Assembly (NCBI GenBank): GCA_040755295.1
Contig: JBFMBK010000005.1
Span: 95,330-159,329, forward strand
Source of the DNA: Bacillota bacterium
GTDB lineage: Bacteria; Bacillota; Desulfotomaculia; Desulfotomaculales; Ammonificaceae
Direction of reading: 5' to 3'
DNA: 64,000 bases
Position numbers and translations under genes: made by a program. Shown in pieces: positions 25,279-34,088 of this stretch; the stretch's first letter is position 1; the number at the start of each line of letters is the position of its first letter. Below the pieces are notes generated by a model, which had not been told where the DNA came from, searched no databases, and worked only from the letters and a program-made list of their open reading frames with translations.

Positions 25279-25710
25279 TTAGATCGAATATACTTCTTCC
25301 GGCTTAGGCACGGTAAAACCGGCCTGCTTGAGAGCGGCGGTTGCACGCCCGGTATCGTTAACCTTAAAGAGCACCATCGCCAAATCGGCGCATTTGGCTA
25401 CAAAGGCATAAAGGTATTCAATGTTGACGCCCGCTGCTTCCAGCACCGCAAGCGCCGGCGCAAGACCGCCGGGGTTGTCCGGTACGGCGACGGCAAGGAC
25501 GTCGGTGGCGGACACGGTAAACCCGTTTTTCTTCAACGCCTGGTAGGCCTTGTCGGGCTGGTCCACGATCAGGCGCAGAATACCGAAATCCGAGGTGTCG
25601 GCGATGGAGAGCGCGCGGATGTTCACCTTTTCGTCGGCCATCAACTGGGTTACCGCCGCCAGCCGGCCGCTTTTGTTCTCCAGAAAGATCGAGATCTGTT
25701 TGACAGCCAC
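25279..25710 (-). CDS. Tandem ACT-domain protein
   Basis: 143 residues made of two ACT domains (KQISIFLENKSGRLAAVTQL and AVAVPDNPGGLAPALAVLEA), a small-molecule, usually amino-acid, binding fold. The start is GTG 25710 with AGGAGGG upstream; the longer frame from 25746 reads into a heptad array. It is the last gene after the paaK-iorAB operon, and similar ACT proteins commonly accompany arylacetate-CoA ligases, so an aromatic amino acid sensor or enzyme regulator is likely. Confidence 0.88.
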   Translation of the reverse strand: MAVKQISIFLENKSGRLAAVTQLMADEKVNIRALSIADTSDFGILRLIVDQPDKAYQALKKNGFTVSATDVLAVAVPDNPGGLAPALAVLEAAGVNIEYLYAFVAKCADLAMVLFKVNDTGRATAALKQAGFTVPKPEEVYSI

Positions 25711-25735
25711 TGTTTTCCCTCCTGCGAAAATAAGT

Positions 25736-25935
25736 TCAAGGTTCAACGTTAAGTAGAATATAGAATATCTTTTTCTGAGTGGCCAAGACGGTCAGAAGAT
25801 AGAATATAGATATAAAATTCCGAATGCAGAATGGGGAACAAGCCTCCCGCCTTCTGTCTCCTACCGTCTCCCTACATCTACTACCTACTACCTACTACCT
25901 ACTACCTTCTACCTTCTATATTCTACCTTCGCCTT
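25736..25935. repeat. Degenerate 7-nt periodic array between ACT gene and paaK
   Basis: GTTCAAG, GTTCAAC, AGAATAT, AGAATAT on one side; CTACTAC repeated four times, then CTTCTAC, CTTCTAT, ATTCTAC on the other. The middle (25770-25830) is less regular. It separates the ACT gene from the rest of the operon by about 250 bp. Confidence 0.8.
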
Positions 25936-25960
25936 CCGACTCCTGTGGTACGGTAAATTC

Positions 25961-27265
25961 CTATTGTTTAACCAGGTCCCGCTTATCCACCACACGCTTT
26001 GCCTTCCCTTCGCTGCGGGGAATCGTCTTGGGCTCGACCAGTTTTATTTTTACGGAAATACCGAGCACGCTCTCAATTTCGTTGTGGATACGACGTTCAA
26101 GATCCTCTAGACCCTTTACCTCGTCACGGAAGAGGTCCTCCGACACCTCGATCCATACTTCGAGGGTGTCGAGCGCTTTTTCACGGTCGACCACAAGCAG
26201 ATAGTGGGGTTCGGTCTGGCTGATGGAAAGGAGGACGCTCTCGATTTGCGTCGGGAAGACGTTGACGCCTCTTATGATCAGCATATCGTCGCTGCGGCCC
26301 GTTATCCGCGCCATGCGGACGTGCGTGCGCCCGCAGGAGCACGGTTTTTCCATCAGCATCGAGATGTCCCGCGTGCGGTAGCGGATGACGGGGAAGCCCT
26401 CCTTTGTTATGCTTGTGAAGACCAGCTCGCCGTACTGGCCCGGCGGCAGCGACTTTCCGGTTTCGGGGTCGATTATCTCGGGTATGAAATGATCCTCGCA
26501 GATGTGGAGCCCGTCCTTGGCCAGACACTCGCTCGCCACCCCCGGCCCGATAAGCTCGCTCATGCCGTAAATGTCCACGGCGTCGATCCGGAGTTTATCT
26601 TCAATTTCCCGGCGCATGTTATCCGACCAGGGCTCGGCGCCGAACAAACCGGCGCGCAGCTTGAGGCTTTCGCGCGGGATGCCGCTTTCCTGGAACACCT
26701 CGCCGATATACAGCGCGTAAGAGGGTGTGCAGCAAAGCACCGTGGTGCCGAAGTCCTGCATCAGCATGATTTGCCGCTTGGTGTTGCCTCCTGATATGGG
26801 AATCACCGTAGCGCCCAAGTACTCGGCGCCGTAATGCAGCCCGAGGCCGCCGGTGAAAAGTCCGTATCCGTATGCGACCTGCACCACATCGCTGCGGGTG
26901 GTGTTAACCATTCCGATTGTACGTGCCATAACCTCCGACCAGGTGGTGATGTCCTTACGTGTGTATCCCACCACAATCGGCTTACCCGTGGTCCCCGATG
27001 ATGCGTGGACGCGGACGATGTCCTGCAGGGGAATGGCGAAAAGTCCGAAAGGATAGTTGTCCCTCAGGTCGTTCTTGACCATGAAGGGCAATTTGGTGAG
27101 GTCGTCCAGGGTTTTGACGTCACCCGGTTCCAGTCCGGTCTCCCTGAACTTCTGCCGGTAGTGAGGAACCTTGTCATACGCCCGGTGGACGGTTTCCTTG
27201 AGGCGCTGGAGTTGGAGTTCGCGGAGCTTATCACGGTGCATGCATTCTACTTCAGGGTTCCACAT
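25961..27265 (-). CDS. paaK: Phenylacetate-CoA ligase (downstream copy)
   Basis: AMP-forming arylacetate-CoA ligase, 434 residues. AMP-binding motif [16 protein letters not shown], then [10 protein letters not shown], and the C-terminal domain [20 protein letters not shown]. Activates arylacetates or, run in reverse, recovers ATP from arylacetyl-CoA. ATG 27265 follows GGAGGTG and overlaps the end of iorB by 14 bp, so it is translationally coupled. The second ligase at 29650 has the same architecture with many substitutions; the pair probably differ in substrate. Confidence 0.93.
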   Translation of the reverse strand: MWNPEVECMHRDKLRELQLQRLKETVHRAYDKVPHYRQKFRETGLEPGDVKTLDDLTKLPFMVKNDLRDNYPFGLFAIPLQDIVRVHASSGTTGKPIVVGYTRKDITTWSEVMARTIGMVNTTRSDVVQVAYGYGLFTGGLGLHYGAEYLGATVIPISGGNTKRQIMLMQDFGTTVLCCTPSYALYIGEVFQESGIPRESLKLRAGLFGAEPWSDNMRREIEDKLRIDAVDIYGMSELIGPGVASECLAKDGLHICEDHFIPEIIDPETGKSLPPGQYGELVFTSITKEGFPVIRYRTRDISMLMEKPCSCGRTHVRMARITGRSDDMLIIRGVNVFPTQIESVLLSISQTEPHYLLVVDREKALDTLEVWIEVSEDLFRDEVKGLEDLERRIHNEIESVLGISVKIKLVEPKTIPRSEGKAKRVVDKRDLVKQ

Positions 27266-27872
27266 GATTGGCACCTCCGACCACAAAATAATCTTTTTGA
27301 GCCAACTCGAGACCGCGCGCGAAGGCGCGGCGGTTGAGCTCCAGAAACCGCGGCGGAACGGCTGCGGTCAGCGCTGTGTCCCAGGAAGAAGCCGGCAGGG
27401 GGAGAAAACGGGCGAGCGCGCCGACCAGCACCACGTTGGCAACCCGCAGGTTGCCCAGTGTCTCCGCTTCCCAAACGGCGTCGATGAAAACCACCGGGAA
27501 CCGGGCCGCGATGCGGTCCTCGGCGGCTGCGGGGTATACGTCCGACCCCACAGCCACGGGAAGCGGGTCGATGGCCTGATCGTTGAGGATTACGGTTCCT
27601 CCCGTTTTGAGAAAATCGAGGTATCTTAACCCCTCGAGTTTTTCAAAAGACAGGAGGAAATCCGCTTCGCCGGGATCGATCACCGGCGAAAAAACCTTGT
27701 CGCCGAAACGGACGTGGGTGGTGACGCTGCCGCCGCGCTGCGCCATTCCGTGAATTTCGGATGTTTTAACGTCCAGGCCGGCGGCTATGGCCGCCTGGGA
27801 AATCAGCTTTCCGGCCAGGAGGATGCCCTGGCCGCCGACGCCGGCAACCAGGATGTTTATGTTTATGCTCAT
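27252..27872 (-). CDS. iorB: Indolepyruvate:ferredoxin oxidoreductase, beta subunit
   Basis: A 206-residue gamma-type/POR-domain subunit: [20 protein letters not shown], then [20 protein letters not shown]. With IorA it oxidatively decarboxylates aryl pyruvates (from Trp, Phe, Tyr) to aryl-acetyl-CoA and reduces ferredoxin. Its ATG overlaps the iorA stop by 4 bp and its end overlaps paaK by 14 bp. Confidence 0.93.
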   Translation of the reverse strand: MSININILVAGVGGQGILLAGKLISQAAIAAGLDVKTSEIHGMAQRGGSVTTHVRFGDKVFSPVIDPGEADFLLSFEKLEGLRYLDFLKTGGTVILNDQAIDPLPVAVGSDVYPAAAEDRIAARFPVVFIDAVWEAETLGNLRVANVVLVGALARFLPLPASSWDTALTAAVPPRFLELNRRAFARGLELAQKDYFVVGGANHVEP

Positions 27873-29653
27873 TTTTCGCCCTCCTTACCGATGGCGCCCT
27901 TCCGGCAGACTTGGGCGCAAAGTCCGCAGCCGACGCAGAGGTGCGGGTTTATTATCACCCGGTCGCGGTAGGAAAGCGCCGGGCAGCCGATCTGCAGGCA
28001 TAGTTTACAACCACGGCATAGTTCGGGGTTTACAGGGACAGGGGCGGGTGTTACGGGGCTGAGCAAAATACAGGGCCGGCTGCTTATAACTACGACCGGT
28101 TCCGGGATTCTGAGCGCTTTTTGCAGCGTCCTTTTTGTGGCTGCAAGATCGAAAGGATCAACCGTAAAAACGTGGGGCACTCCGGCGGCGCGGGCCAATT
28201 TTGCGAGGTTGAGCGCCTTAACGGGCTCCCGCCTCAGGGTTTTACCCGTGCCGGGGTGGTCCTGGTGCCCGGTCATCGCGGTGGTACGGTTGTCGGCGAT
28301 GATGACGACGCTTGCTCCCTGGTTGTAGACTATATCGATCAGACCGGTGATGCCGGAATGTATAAAGGTGGAGTCGCCGATTACGGCGACCGTTTTGACG
28401 GCGCTGTCAGGATCGGCCTTAGCCATACCGTGAACCATACCGACACCGGCGCCCATACAGATACAGGTATCCATGGCGGAAAGGGGCGGAAGACTGCCCA
28501 GGGTGTAACAGCCGATATCCCCCATGACCCTTAGTCCGAGCTTTTTAAGGACATAGAACAGACCGCGGTGCGGGCATCCGGGGCAGAGCACGGGAGGCCG
28601 CGCCGGCAAAGGAGCATGCGGCAGAGAAGAGATCTCCTCCTGCGCGCCGGCCGGCGCCTGGGGATCGTGTTCGCGGGCCGCCTCGGCGAGGTACGGGTCT
28701 TGCATTAAAAAGCGCCGGATAACAGCCGGGGAGAGCTCGCCCGTCCGCGGGATTAATTCCTTTCCGCGGACCGATAAACGAAGCGCGGCCACTTGCTCTT
28801 CGAGGAAAGGCTCGAGTTCTTCCACGACGAACAGGCGTTCGACCTGCCGCGCGAAAGCCCGGATAAGCTCAGAGGGAAGGGGTTGGCTCATGCCGAGTTT
28901 CAGCACCGAGGCCCAGGGGAAGGCTTCCTTAACGTAGTAATAGGCGATGCCGGAGGTGATAATGCCGATCCGCCCGTCGCCCTTTTCGATGCGGTTCAGC
29001 GGTGTCCGTTCCGCCACTTGGCGCAGTCTCTCACGCCGTTCATCAAAAAGGCTGTGCCGGACCCGGGCGTTCGCGGGGACCATGACGTATTTGGTAAAAT
29101 CCTTTTCATAGGGCTTCTTCACAAGGTCGACAGGTTCGCTTTCCTGCACCAGGCTTTTTGAGTGCGCCACCCTCGTAGTGGTGCGCAGGATTACCGGGAC
29201 GTCATAGGTTTCACTGAGTTCGAGGGCAAACCGGACGAAGTCCTTTGCTTCCTGGCTGTCGGCCGGTTCGATAAGGGGCGTTTCGGCGAGCCGGGCGTAA
29301 TACCGGTTATCCTGTTCGTTTTGGGAACTGTGCATACCGGGATCGTCGGCGGATATCAACACCAACCCGGCGTTCACCCCGGTGTAAGACAGTGTAACCA
29401 GGGGATCGGCGGCGACGTTCACGCCTACGTGCTTCATGGCTACAAGAACGCGTGCTCCGCCGAGAGAGGCGCCGATTCCCACCTCGATCGCCACCTTTTC
29501 GTTGGGTGCCCACTCGGCGTAAATAGCCGGGTAATGACGGGCGATGTTCTGGAGGATCTCGGTGCTCGGGGTGCCCGGGTAGGCTGCGGCGACCCCGACC
29601 CCGGCTTCATATGCGCCGCGGGCGATGGCTTCATTCCCGCTTAGAAGTCTCAC
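27869..29653 (-). CDS. iorA: Indolepyruvate:ferredoxin oxidoreductase, alpha subunit
   Basis: A 594-residue thiamine-diphosphate subunit. The N-terminal pyrimidine-binding region (LLSGNEAIARGAYEAGVGVA, AAYPGTPSTEI), the TPP-binding part (MGDIGCYTLGSLPPL, GDSTFIHSGITGL) and two C-terminal [4Fe-4S] motifs (CRGCKLCLQIGCP and CVGCGLCAQVC) are all visible. It starts with ATG overlapping the upstream paaK stop by 4 bp. This is the electron-producing step of aromatic amino acid fermentation. Confidence 0.95.
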   Translation of the reverse strand: MRLLSGNEAIARGAYEAGVGVAAAYPGTPSTEILQNIARHYPAIYAEWAPNEKVAIEVGIGASLGGARVLVAMKHVGVNVAADPLVTLSYTGVNAGLVLISADDPGMHSSQNEQDNRYYARLAETPLIEPADSQEAKDFVRFALELSETYDVPVILRTTTRVAHSKSLVQESEPVDLVKKPYEKDFTKYVMVPANARVRHSLFDERRERLRQVAERTPLNRIEKGDGRIGIITSGIAYYYVKEAFPWASVLKLGMSQPLPSELIRAFARQVERLFVVEELEPFLEEQVAALRLSVRGKELIPRTGELSPAVIRRFLMQDPYLAEAAREHDPQAPAGAQEEISSLPHAPLPARPPVLCPGCPHRGLFYVLKKLGLRVMGDIGCYTLGSLPPLSAMDTCICMGAGVGMVHGMAKADPDSAVKTVAVIGDSTFIHSGITGLIDIVYNQGASVVIIADNRTTAMTGHQDHPGTGKTLRREPVKALNLAKLARAAGVPHVFTVDPFDLAATKRTLQKALRIPEPVVVISSRPCILLSPVTPAPVPVNPELCRGCKLCLQIGCPALSYRDRVIINPHLCVGCGLCAQVCRKGAIGKEGEK

Positions 29654-30957
29654 TTCCCGACCTCCTTGCGCCGGTCGATGACACGTCGTGCCTTGCCGGA
29701 GGTTCTTTCAAGCGACCCGAACTCGAGGAGCTTTACCTTTGGAGTCAGCGTCAATACGGCCTGAAGCCGGTTTCGAATGTGGTCCTCAAGGGCGGCGAGG
29801 TCTTGAAAACGGCCGGTAAAGCCTTCGCTTGAAATCTCCACCTGGACTTCGATATCGTCAAGGTATCCCTTTTTATCTATGATAATCACATAATGTGGGG
29901 ACAGACCCGGGGTGTTTGTCAAAACCTCTTCAATCTGCGAAGGGAAGATGTTGACACCCCTGATGATCAACAGGTCGTCGGTCCGCCCGGTGACCTTCTC
30001 CATGCGTGCGGTGGTCCGGCCGCAGGTGCAAGGTTCGATTATCAGGCGTGACAGATCACGCGTCCGGTAACGGATTACCGGGAATGCCTCTTTCGTCAGC
30101 GCGGTGAAGACAACCTCGCCCTTTTCTCCCGGAGGCAGCGGGGAACCGGTTTCGGGATCGATGACCTCCGCGAGGAAATGATCTTCACTAATATGTAGTC
30201 CTGCCTTCGCCTCGCATTCACCGGCGACACCCGGACCGATGACCTCGCTCAGACCATAGTTGTCGTATGCATCTATGCCCCATATTTTTTCCAGTTCCGC
30301 GCGTATACCTTCCCCCCAGGGCTCGGCGCCGAAAAGCCCCCGCCGCACCTTCAGCGACCGGGGGTCGATTCCCATTTTCCACGCGGTTTCAGCGATGTAA
30401 AGGGCGTAGGAGGGGGTGCCGACGATAACGGTCGAACCGAAGTCCTGCATCAGCTGTATGTGCCTTTCGGTATTGCCGGCGGCCGCAGGCACTATGGTCA
30501 CGCCGGCGCGTTCGAGTCCGTAGTGAAGCCCGAAACCGCCGGTGAACAGCCCGTAAGAGAAGCATATCTGTGCTATATCCCCGCGCTTTACCCCGGCCAT
30601 GGTAACGATCCTGGCAATCAGTTCCGCCCAGGTGCGGAGGTCTTTTTTCGTGTAGCCCACGACAGTGGGCTTGCCGGTGGTGCCGGAAGAGGCGTGAATA
30701 CGGATGACGCGCTTCAGGGGAACCGCGAAAAACCCGAACGGGTAATTCTCCCGCAATTCGTTCTTGGCGGTAAACGGGAGGCGTTGGATATCCGCCAGGG
30801 AATTGATGTCATCCGGATTGACGCCGTTCGCCTCAAGGGTACGGCGGTAGTGGGGCACCGCCCGGTAAACCCGTTGAACCAGCTCTTTCAGGCGTTTAAG
30901 CTGCAGGGCTTCAAGCTCCTTGCGCGTTAAGGTTTCGTTCCGTCTGTCCCAGATGAT
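29650..30957 (-). CDS. paaK: Phenylacetate-CoA ligase (upstream copy), non-canonical start
   Basis: A second arylacetate-CoA ligase: [49 protein letters not shown]. The first standard start codon in frame (GTG 30858) lies inside conserved sequence at VPHYRR. The frame continues upstream with a good family N-terminus (WDRRNETLTRKELEALQLKR) to tandem ATC codons at 30957, with no ATG, GTG or TTG available. The 435-residue length then equals the other copy. Either ATC is used as a start or the start codon has been mutated. It is the first gene of the five-gene arylacetate operon. Confidence 0.88.
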   Translation of the reverse strand: MIWDRRNETLTRKELEALQLKRLKELVQRVYRAVPHYRRTLEANGVNPDDINSLADIQRLPFTAKNELRENYPFGFFAVPLKRVIRIHASSGTTGKPTVVGYTKKDLRTWAELIARIVTMAGVKRGDIAQICFSYGLFTGGFGLHYGLERAGVTIVPAAAGNTERHIQLMQDFGSTVIVGTPSYALYIAETAWKMGIDPRSLKVRRGLFGAEPWGEGIRAELEKIWGIDAYDNYGLSEVIGPGVAGECEAKAGLHISEDHFLAEVIDPETGSPLPPGEKGEVVFTALTKEAFPVIRYRTRDLSRLIIEPCTCGRTTARMEKVTGRTDDLLIIRGVNIFPSQIEEVLTNTPGLSPHYVIIIDKKGYLDDIEVQVEISSEGFTGRFQDLAALEDHIRNRLQAVLTLTPKVKLLEFGSLERTSGKARRVIDRRKEVGK

Positions 30958-31405
30958 AAAGCACCATTCCCCGGATTAGTTTTGCCAACCAGTTAATTAT
31001 TATAGCATAAAAGGTAAAGATGGCATACGTTTTCAAGGGCAAGCTCCGGTTTGGCCGTATAAGCGGCTTAGCCTCCGTTTTTGCGGTCCGGTTTTCACCA
31101 AAGTATCTATTCAGGCGTTTCGTCAGCGAAGCACTTTACTGCTGAATAGTTGCCTAGAAAAGAGGACGTTGCCGGAGAATGGATCAACCGTAATCCGAAA
31201 GATTGGATGCGGAGGTTGACGGCGCCGGAACGAAACCTGCCGCGTAATAACCGTGTGTTCCGGACCGGCCCGAATAGCAGAATATAGAATGTGGAATGTA
31301 GAATACAGGATGTAGAATTTGGATATAAAACTCCGTCCTTGCCGTAATCGCGGCTCTTAACCTCCGTGGCTTTGGTCTCTTGAATTGCGGCAGAAGCCGG
31401 ATCCT
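30958..31405. other. Intergenic region upstream of the arylacetate operon
   Basis: A minus-strand TATAAT lies at about 31003-31008, 46 bp before the paaK start, with only a weak -35. Positions 31277-31325 form a short 7-nt periodic array (CAGAATA, TAGAATG, TGGAATG). No gene is supported. Confidence 0.4.
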
Positions 31406-34078
31406 TTACTGGAGGGGCGACATCCGCACCGCGCAGATTTTAAATTCCGGAATTTTGGCCAGAGGATCAAGGGCGTCGTTGGTCAATAGGTTGGCCGGCG
31501 CCTCACGGAAGTGGAAGGGCATGAAAACCATCCCGCACCGGGCGCGGGGTGTAACAACCGCCTGCACCTCGACCTGGCCGCGGCGCGATTGAAGAAGGAC
31601 CCTGTCGCCGTCCGAAACGCCGAGGTCTTTGGCGTCTTCGGGATGAACCTCGACCAGCCCCGGAAGGGTTAGGGCCTCAAGTCCCGGCACGCGGCGGGTA
31701 AGCGTACCGGTATGAAAGTGGTAAAGCAACCTTCCGGTGGAAAGCAACAGCGGGAACTGGTCGTCCGGAAGCTCGTCCGCCTCGCGGAACGGTGTCGGGT
31801 GAAACCTGCCGCGGCCGCGGGTGAAACCGTTCCCGTGAAGGTAGGGTGTTCCGGGATGCGAGGCGTCGGGGCAGGGCCACTGTATACCTTCGCCGTCAAT
31901 CCGGGCGTAAGAAATCCCTCCGTAAATCGGGGTAAGCCTTGTTATTTCCTCCATGACCGCCGCTGCAGCGGTGTATCTCATGGGGTAGCCCATGCGGGTG
32001 GAAAGCTCCTGGATTATATCGAGGTCTTCCTTTGCCTCCCCGGGGACGGGCAGGGCTTTTCTCACCCGCTGCACGCGGCGTTCGGTGTTGGTGAAGGTGC
32101 CGTCCTTTTTCGCGAAAGATGCGCCGGGAAGGACGACGTCGGCGTATCCGGCGGTCTCGGTGAGAAAGATGTCCTGCACGACCAGGAAGTCTACGTTTTC
32201 CAGCGCGTTCTTGGTCCGGAGGAAGTTCGGATCGGACAGGGCGGGGTTTTCACCCATGATATAAAGGCCGCGGATCGCTCCGTCAACGACCCCGTGGAGG
32301 GTCTCCATAACTGTAAGGCCTGGTTTTTCCGGAATAGGACGGCCCCATGACTCCGAAAACTCTCGCCGGGCGGCAGGGTCTTCCACCCGCCGGTAGCCGG
32401 GAAGAACGTCGGGAAGCGCCCCCATATCGCAGGCGCCCTGAACGTTGTTCTGCCCGCGGAGAGGATTGACTCCTGTGGAACTGCGGCCTACGCTGCCGGT
32501 AAGCATCGCAAGGTTCGCAAGCGCAAGGACGTTATCGGTGCCCGTGGTATGCTGGGTGATCCCCATGCTGTAAACGATAGAGGCGCGCTCGGCGCGTGCG
32601 AAAAACCTTGCCGCTTCGCGTATGGATTCCGCCGGAACGCCGGTGACCACCGCGGCGACTTCGGGGGTGCAGGCCCGTATCGCTTCCAGAACTTCCTCGA
32701 AACCCTCGGTTCGTTCCTCGATAAACCTTTGATCTTCCAGCCCTTCCGCCACTATTACGTTCATCACGGCGTTGATAAGCATGACGTCGCTCCCGCTGCG
32801 CTGCCGCAGGTGCAGACGGGCAAACCGCACCAGGTCGATCTTGCGGGGGTCAGCGACGATTAAATCTGCCCCGTGCTGGCTGACCGCTGCCTTTATCTGA
32901 AGGGCGATAACGGGATGCGCCTCCGTCGTATTGGAACCGGTGACCAGGATGCAGTCGGCTTCCTCCAGTTCCGCGATGGAGTTCGTCATAGCCCCTGAGC
33001 CGAAGGCGCGGGCCAGACCGGTCACCGTGGAGGCATGACAAAGGCGCGCGCAATGATCGATATTGTTGGTTCCCAGGCAGGCGCGCATGAACTTCTGGAA
33101 CAGGTAGTTTTCCTCGTTGGTGCACTTGGCGGAGGCAAAGCCGGCTAGGGCGTCGGGACCGTAAGCTTCACGTATCATATTAAAATGCTCTGCTGTGAAC
33201 GCCAGCGCTTCTTCCCACGATGCCGGCTCGAGTTTGCCGTTGCGGCGGATTAACGGGGAGGTGAGGCGTTCGGGGGAGCTGATAAAATCAAGTCCGAATC
33301 GTCCCTTGACGCAGAGTTGGCCGCGGTTGGAAGGGTTGGCGTCGTCACCCCGTACCTGGACGATTTTCCGTTCCCTGGTTCCGAGAATAAGCCCGCAGCC
33401 GCACCCGCAGTACGGGCAAACCGTGCGCACCGTTTCGGTCGGCGGCAGCGCCTCCGTTTTGGGGGTAAGTGCTCCCACCGGGCAGGCATCTACGCACATT
33501 CCGCAGGATTCGCAGTTTGAATCGGCTATGGGAGCGTCCCAGAAAGGGGCGACACGGCTGTTATATCCCCGCGAAACAACATCGATGGCGCCAACCCCCC
33601 GCACCTCGTGACAGAGCCGTACGCAGCGCGTGCACAGGACACATTTGGACATGTCGCGTTCGAAGAACTGGTTGCTCGAGTCTTTAACGTCTTTGCGTGT
33701 TCCAGGTCGAAGGCGTCGGTGCCGGACACCGAGATGGGCCGCCGCGCGCTGAAGCTCACATTGTTGGTTTGAGGTGCAGGTGAGACAATCGGACTGGTGG
33801 TCCGCGGCGATTAACTCCACCGTCATGCGCCTGACGTGGGTGACCGAAGGCACATCGCTGTATACGACCATCCCGTCCGTGACAGTGGTGGTACACGCCG
33901 CTGGCATGCCCCGCATGCCTTCGATTTCAACGATACACAGCCTGCAGCCGCCGTAGGGTTCCAACCCCGGCAGGAAACAAAGGTGCGGTATATAGATTCC
34001 GGCTTTAAGGGCGGCTTCAAGGACGGTGGTGCCCTTTGACGCTTCGACTTTTTGACCGTCTATGGTGATTGTAGGCAT
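31406..34078 (-). CDS. fdhA: NAD-linked formate dehydrogenase, catalytic subunit (Cys form)
   Basis: An 890-residue protein. The NuoG-like N-terminus has a [2Fe-2S] domain (C34, C45, C48, C62), a His/Cys cluster (H94, C98, C101, C107) and two [4Fe-4S] motifs (C146-C156, C189-C199). It is followed by a molybdopterin domain with its own cluster (C221, C224, C228, C256). The metal ligand is Cys347 in HCARLCHAS, where many homologues carry selenocysteine. The C-terminus is a molydopterin dinucleotide-binding domain. AAGGAGA precedes ATG 34078. Together with the next two genes it forms a cytoplasmic formate:NAD(ferredoxin) oxidoreductase. Confidence 0.92.
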   Translation of the reverse strand: MPTITIDGQKVEASKGTTVLEAALKAGIYIPHLCFLPGLEPYGGCRLCIVEIEGMRGMPAACTTTVTDGMVVYSDVPSVTHVRRMTVELIAADHQSDCLTCTSNQQCELQRAAAHLGVRHRRLRPGTRKDVKDSSNQFFERDMSKCVLCTRCVRLCHEVRGVGAIDVVSRGYNSRVAPFWDAPIADSNCESCGMCVDACPVGALTPKTEALPPTETVRTVCPYCGCGCGLILGTRERKIVQVRGDDANPSNRGQLCVKGRFGLDFISSPERLTSPLIRRNGKLEPASWEEALAFTAEHFNMIREAYGPDALAGFASAKCTNEENYLFQKFMRACLGTNNIDHCARLCHASTVTGLARAFGSGAMTNSIAELEEADCILVTGSNTTEAHPVIALQIKAAVSQHGADLIVADPRKIDLVRFARLHLRQRSGSDVMLINAVMNVIVAEGLEDQRFIEERTEGFEEVLEAIRACTPEVAAVVTGVPAESIREAARFFARAERASIVYSMGITQHTTGTDNVLALANLAMLTGSVGRSSTGVNPLRGQNNVQGACDMGALPDVLPGYRRVEDPAARREFSESWGRPIPEKPGLTVMETLHGVVDGAIRGLYIMGENPALSDPNFLRTKNALENVDFLVVQDIFLTETAGYADVVLPGASFAKKDGTFTNTERRVQRVRKALPVPGEAKEDLDIIQELSTRMGYPMRYTAAAAVMEEITRLTPIYGGISYARIDGEGIQWPCPDASHPGTPYLHGNGFTRGRGRFHPTPFREADELPDDQFPLLLSTGRLLYHFHTGTLTRRVPGLEALTLPGLVEVHPEDAKDLGVSDGDRVLLQSRRGQVEVQAVVTPRARCGMVFMPFHFREAPANLLTNDALDPLAKIPEFKICAVRMSPLQ

Positions 34079-34088
34079 ATATATCTCC

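Noticed and set aside
31406..34078. Selenocysteine in the formate dehydrogenase active site
   Set aside because: The codon at the metal-ligand position (residue 347) is a Cys codon and the whole frame is free of TGA.
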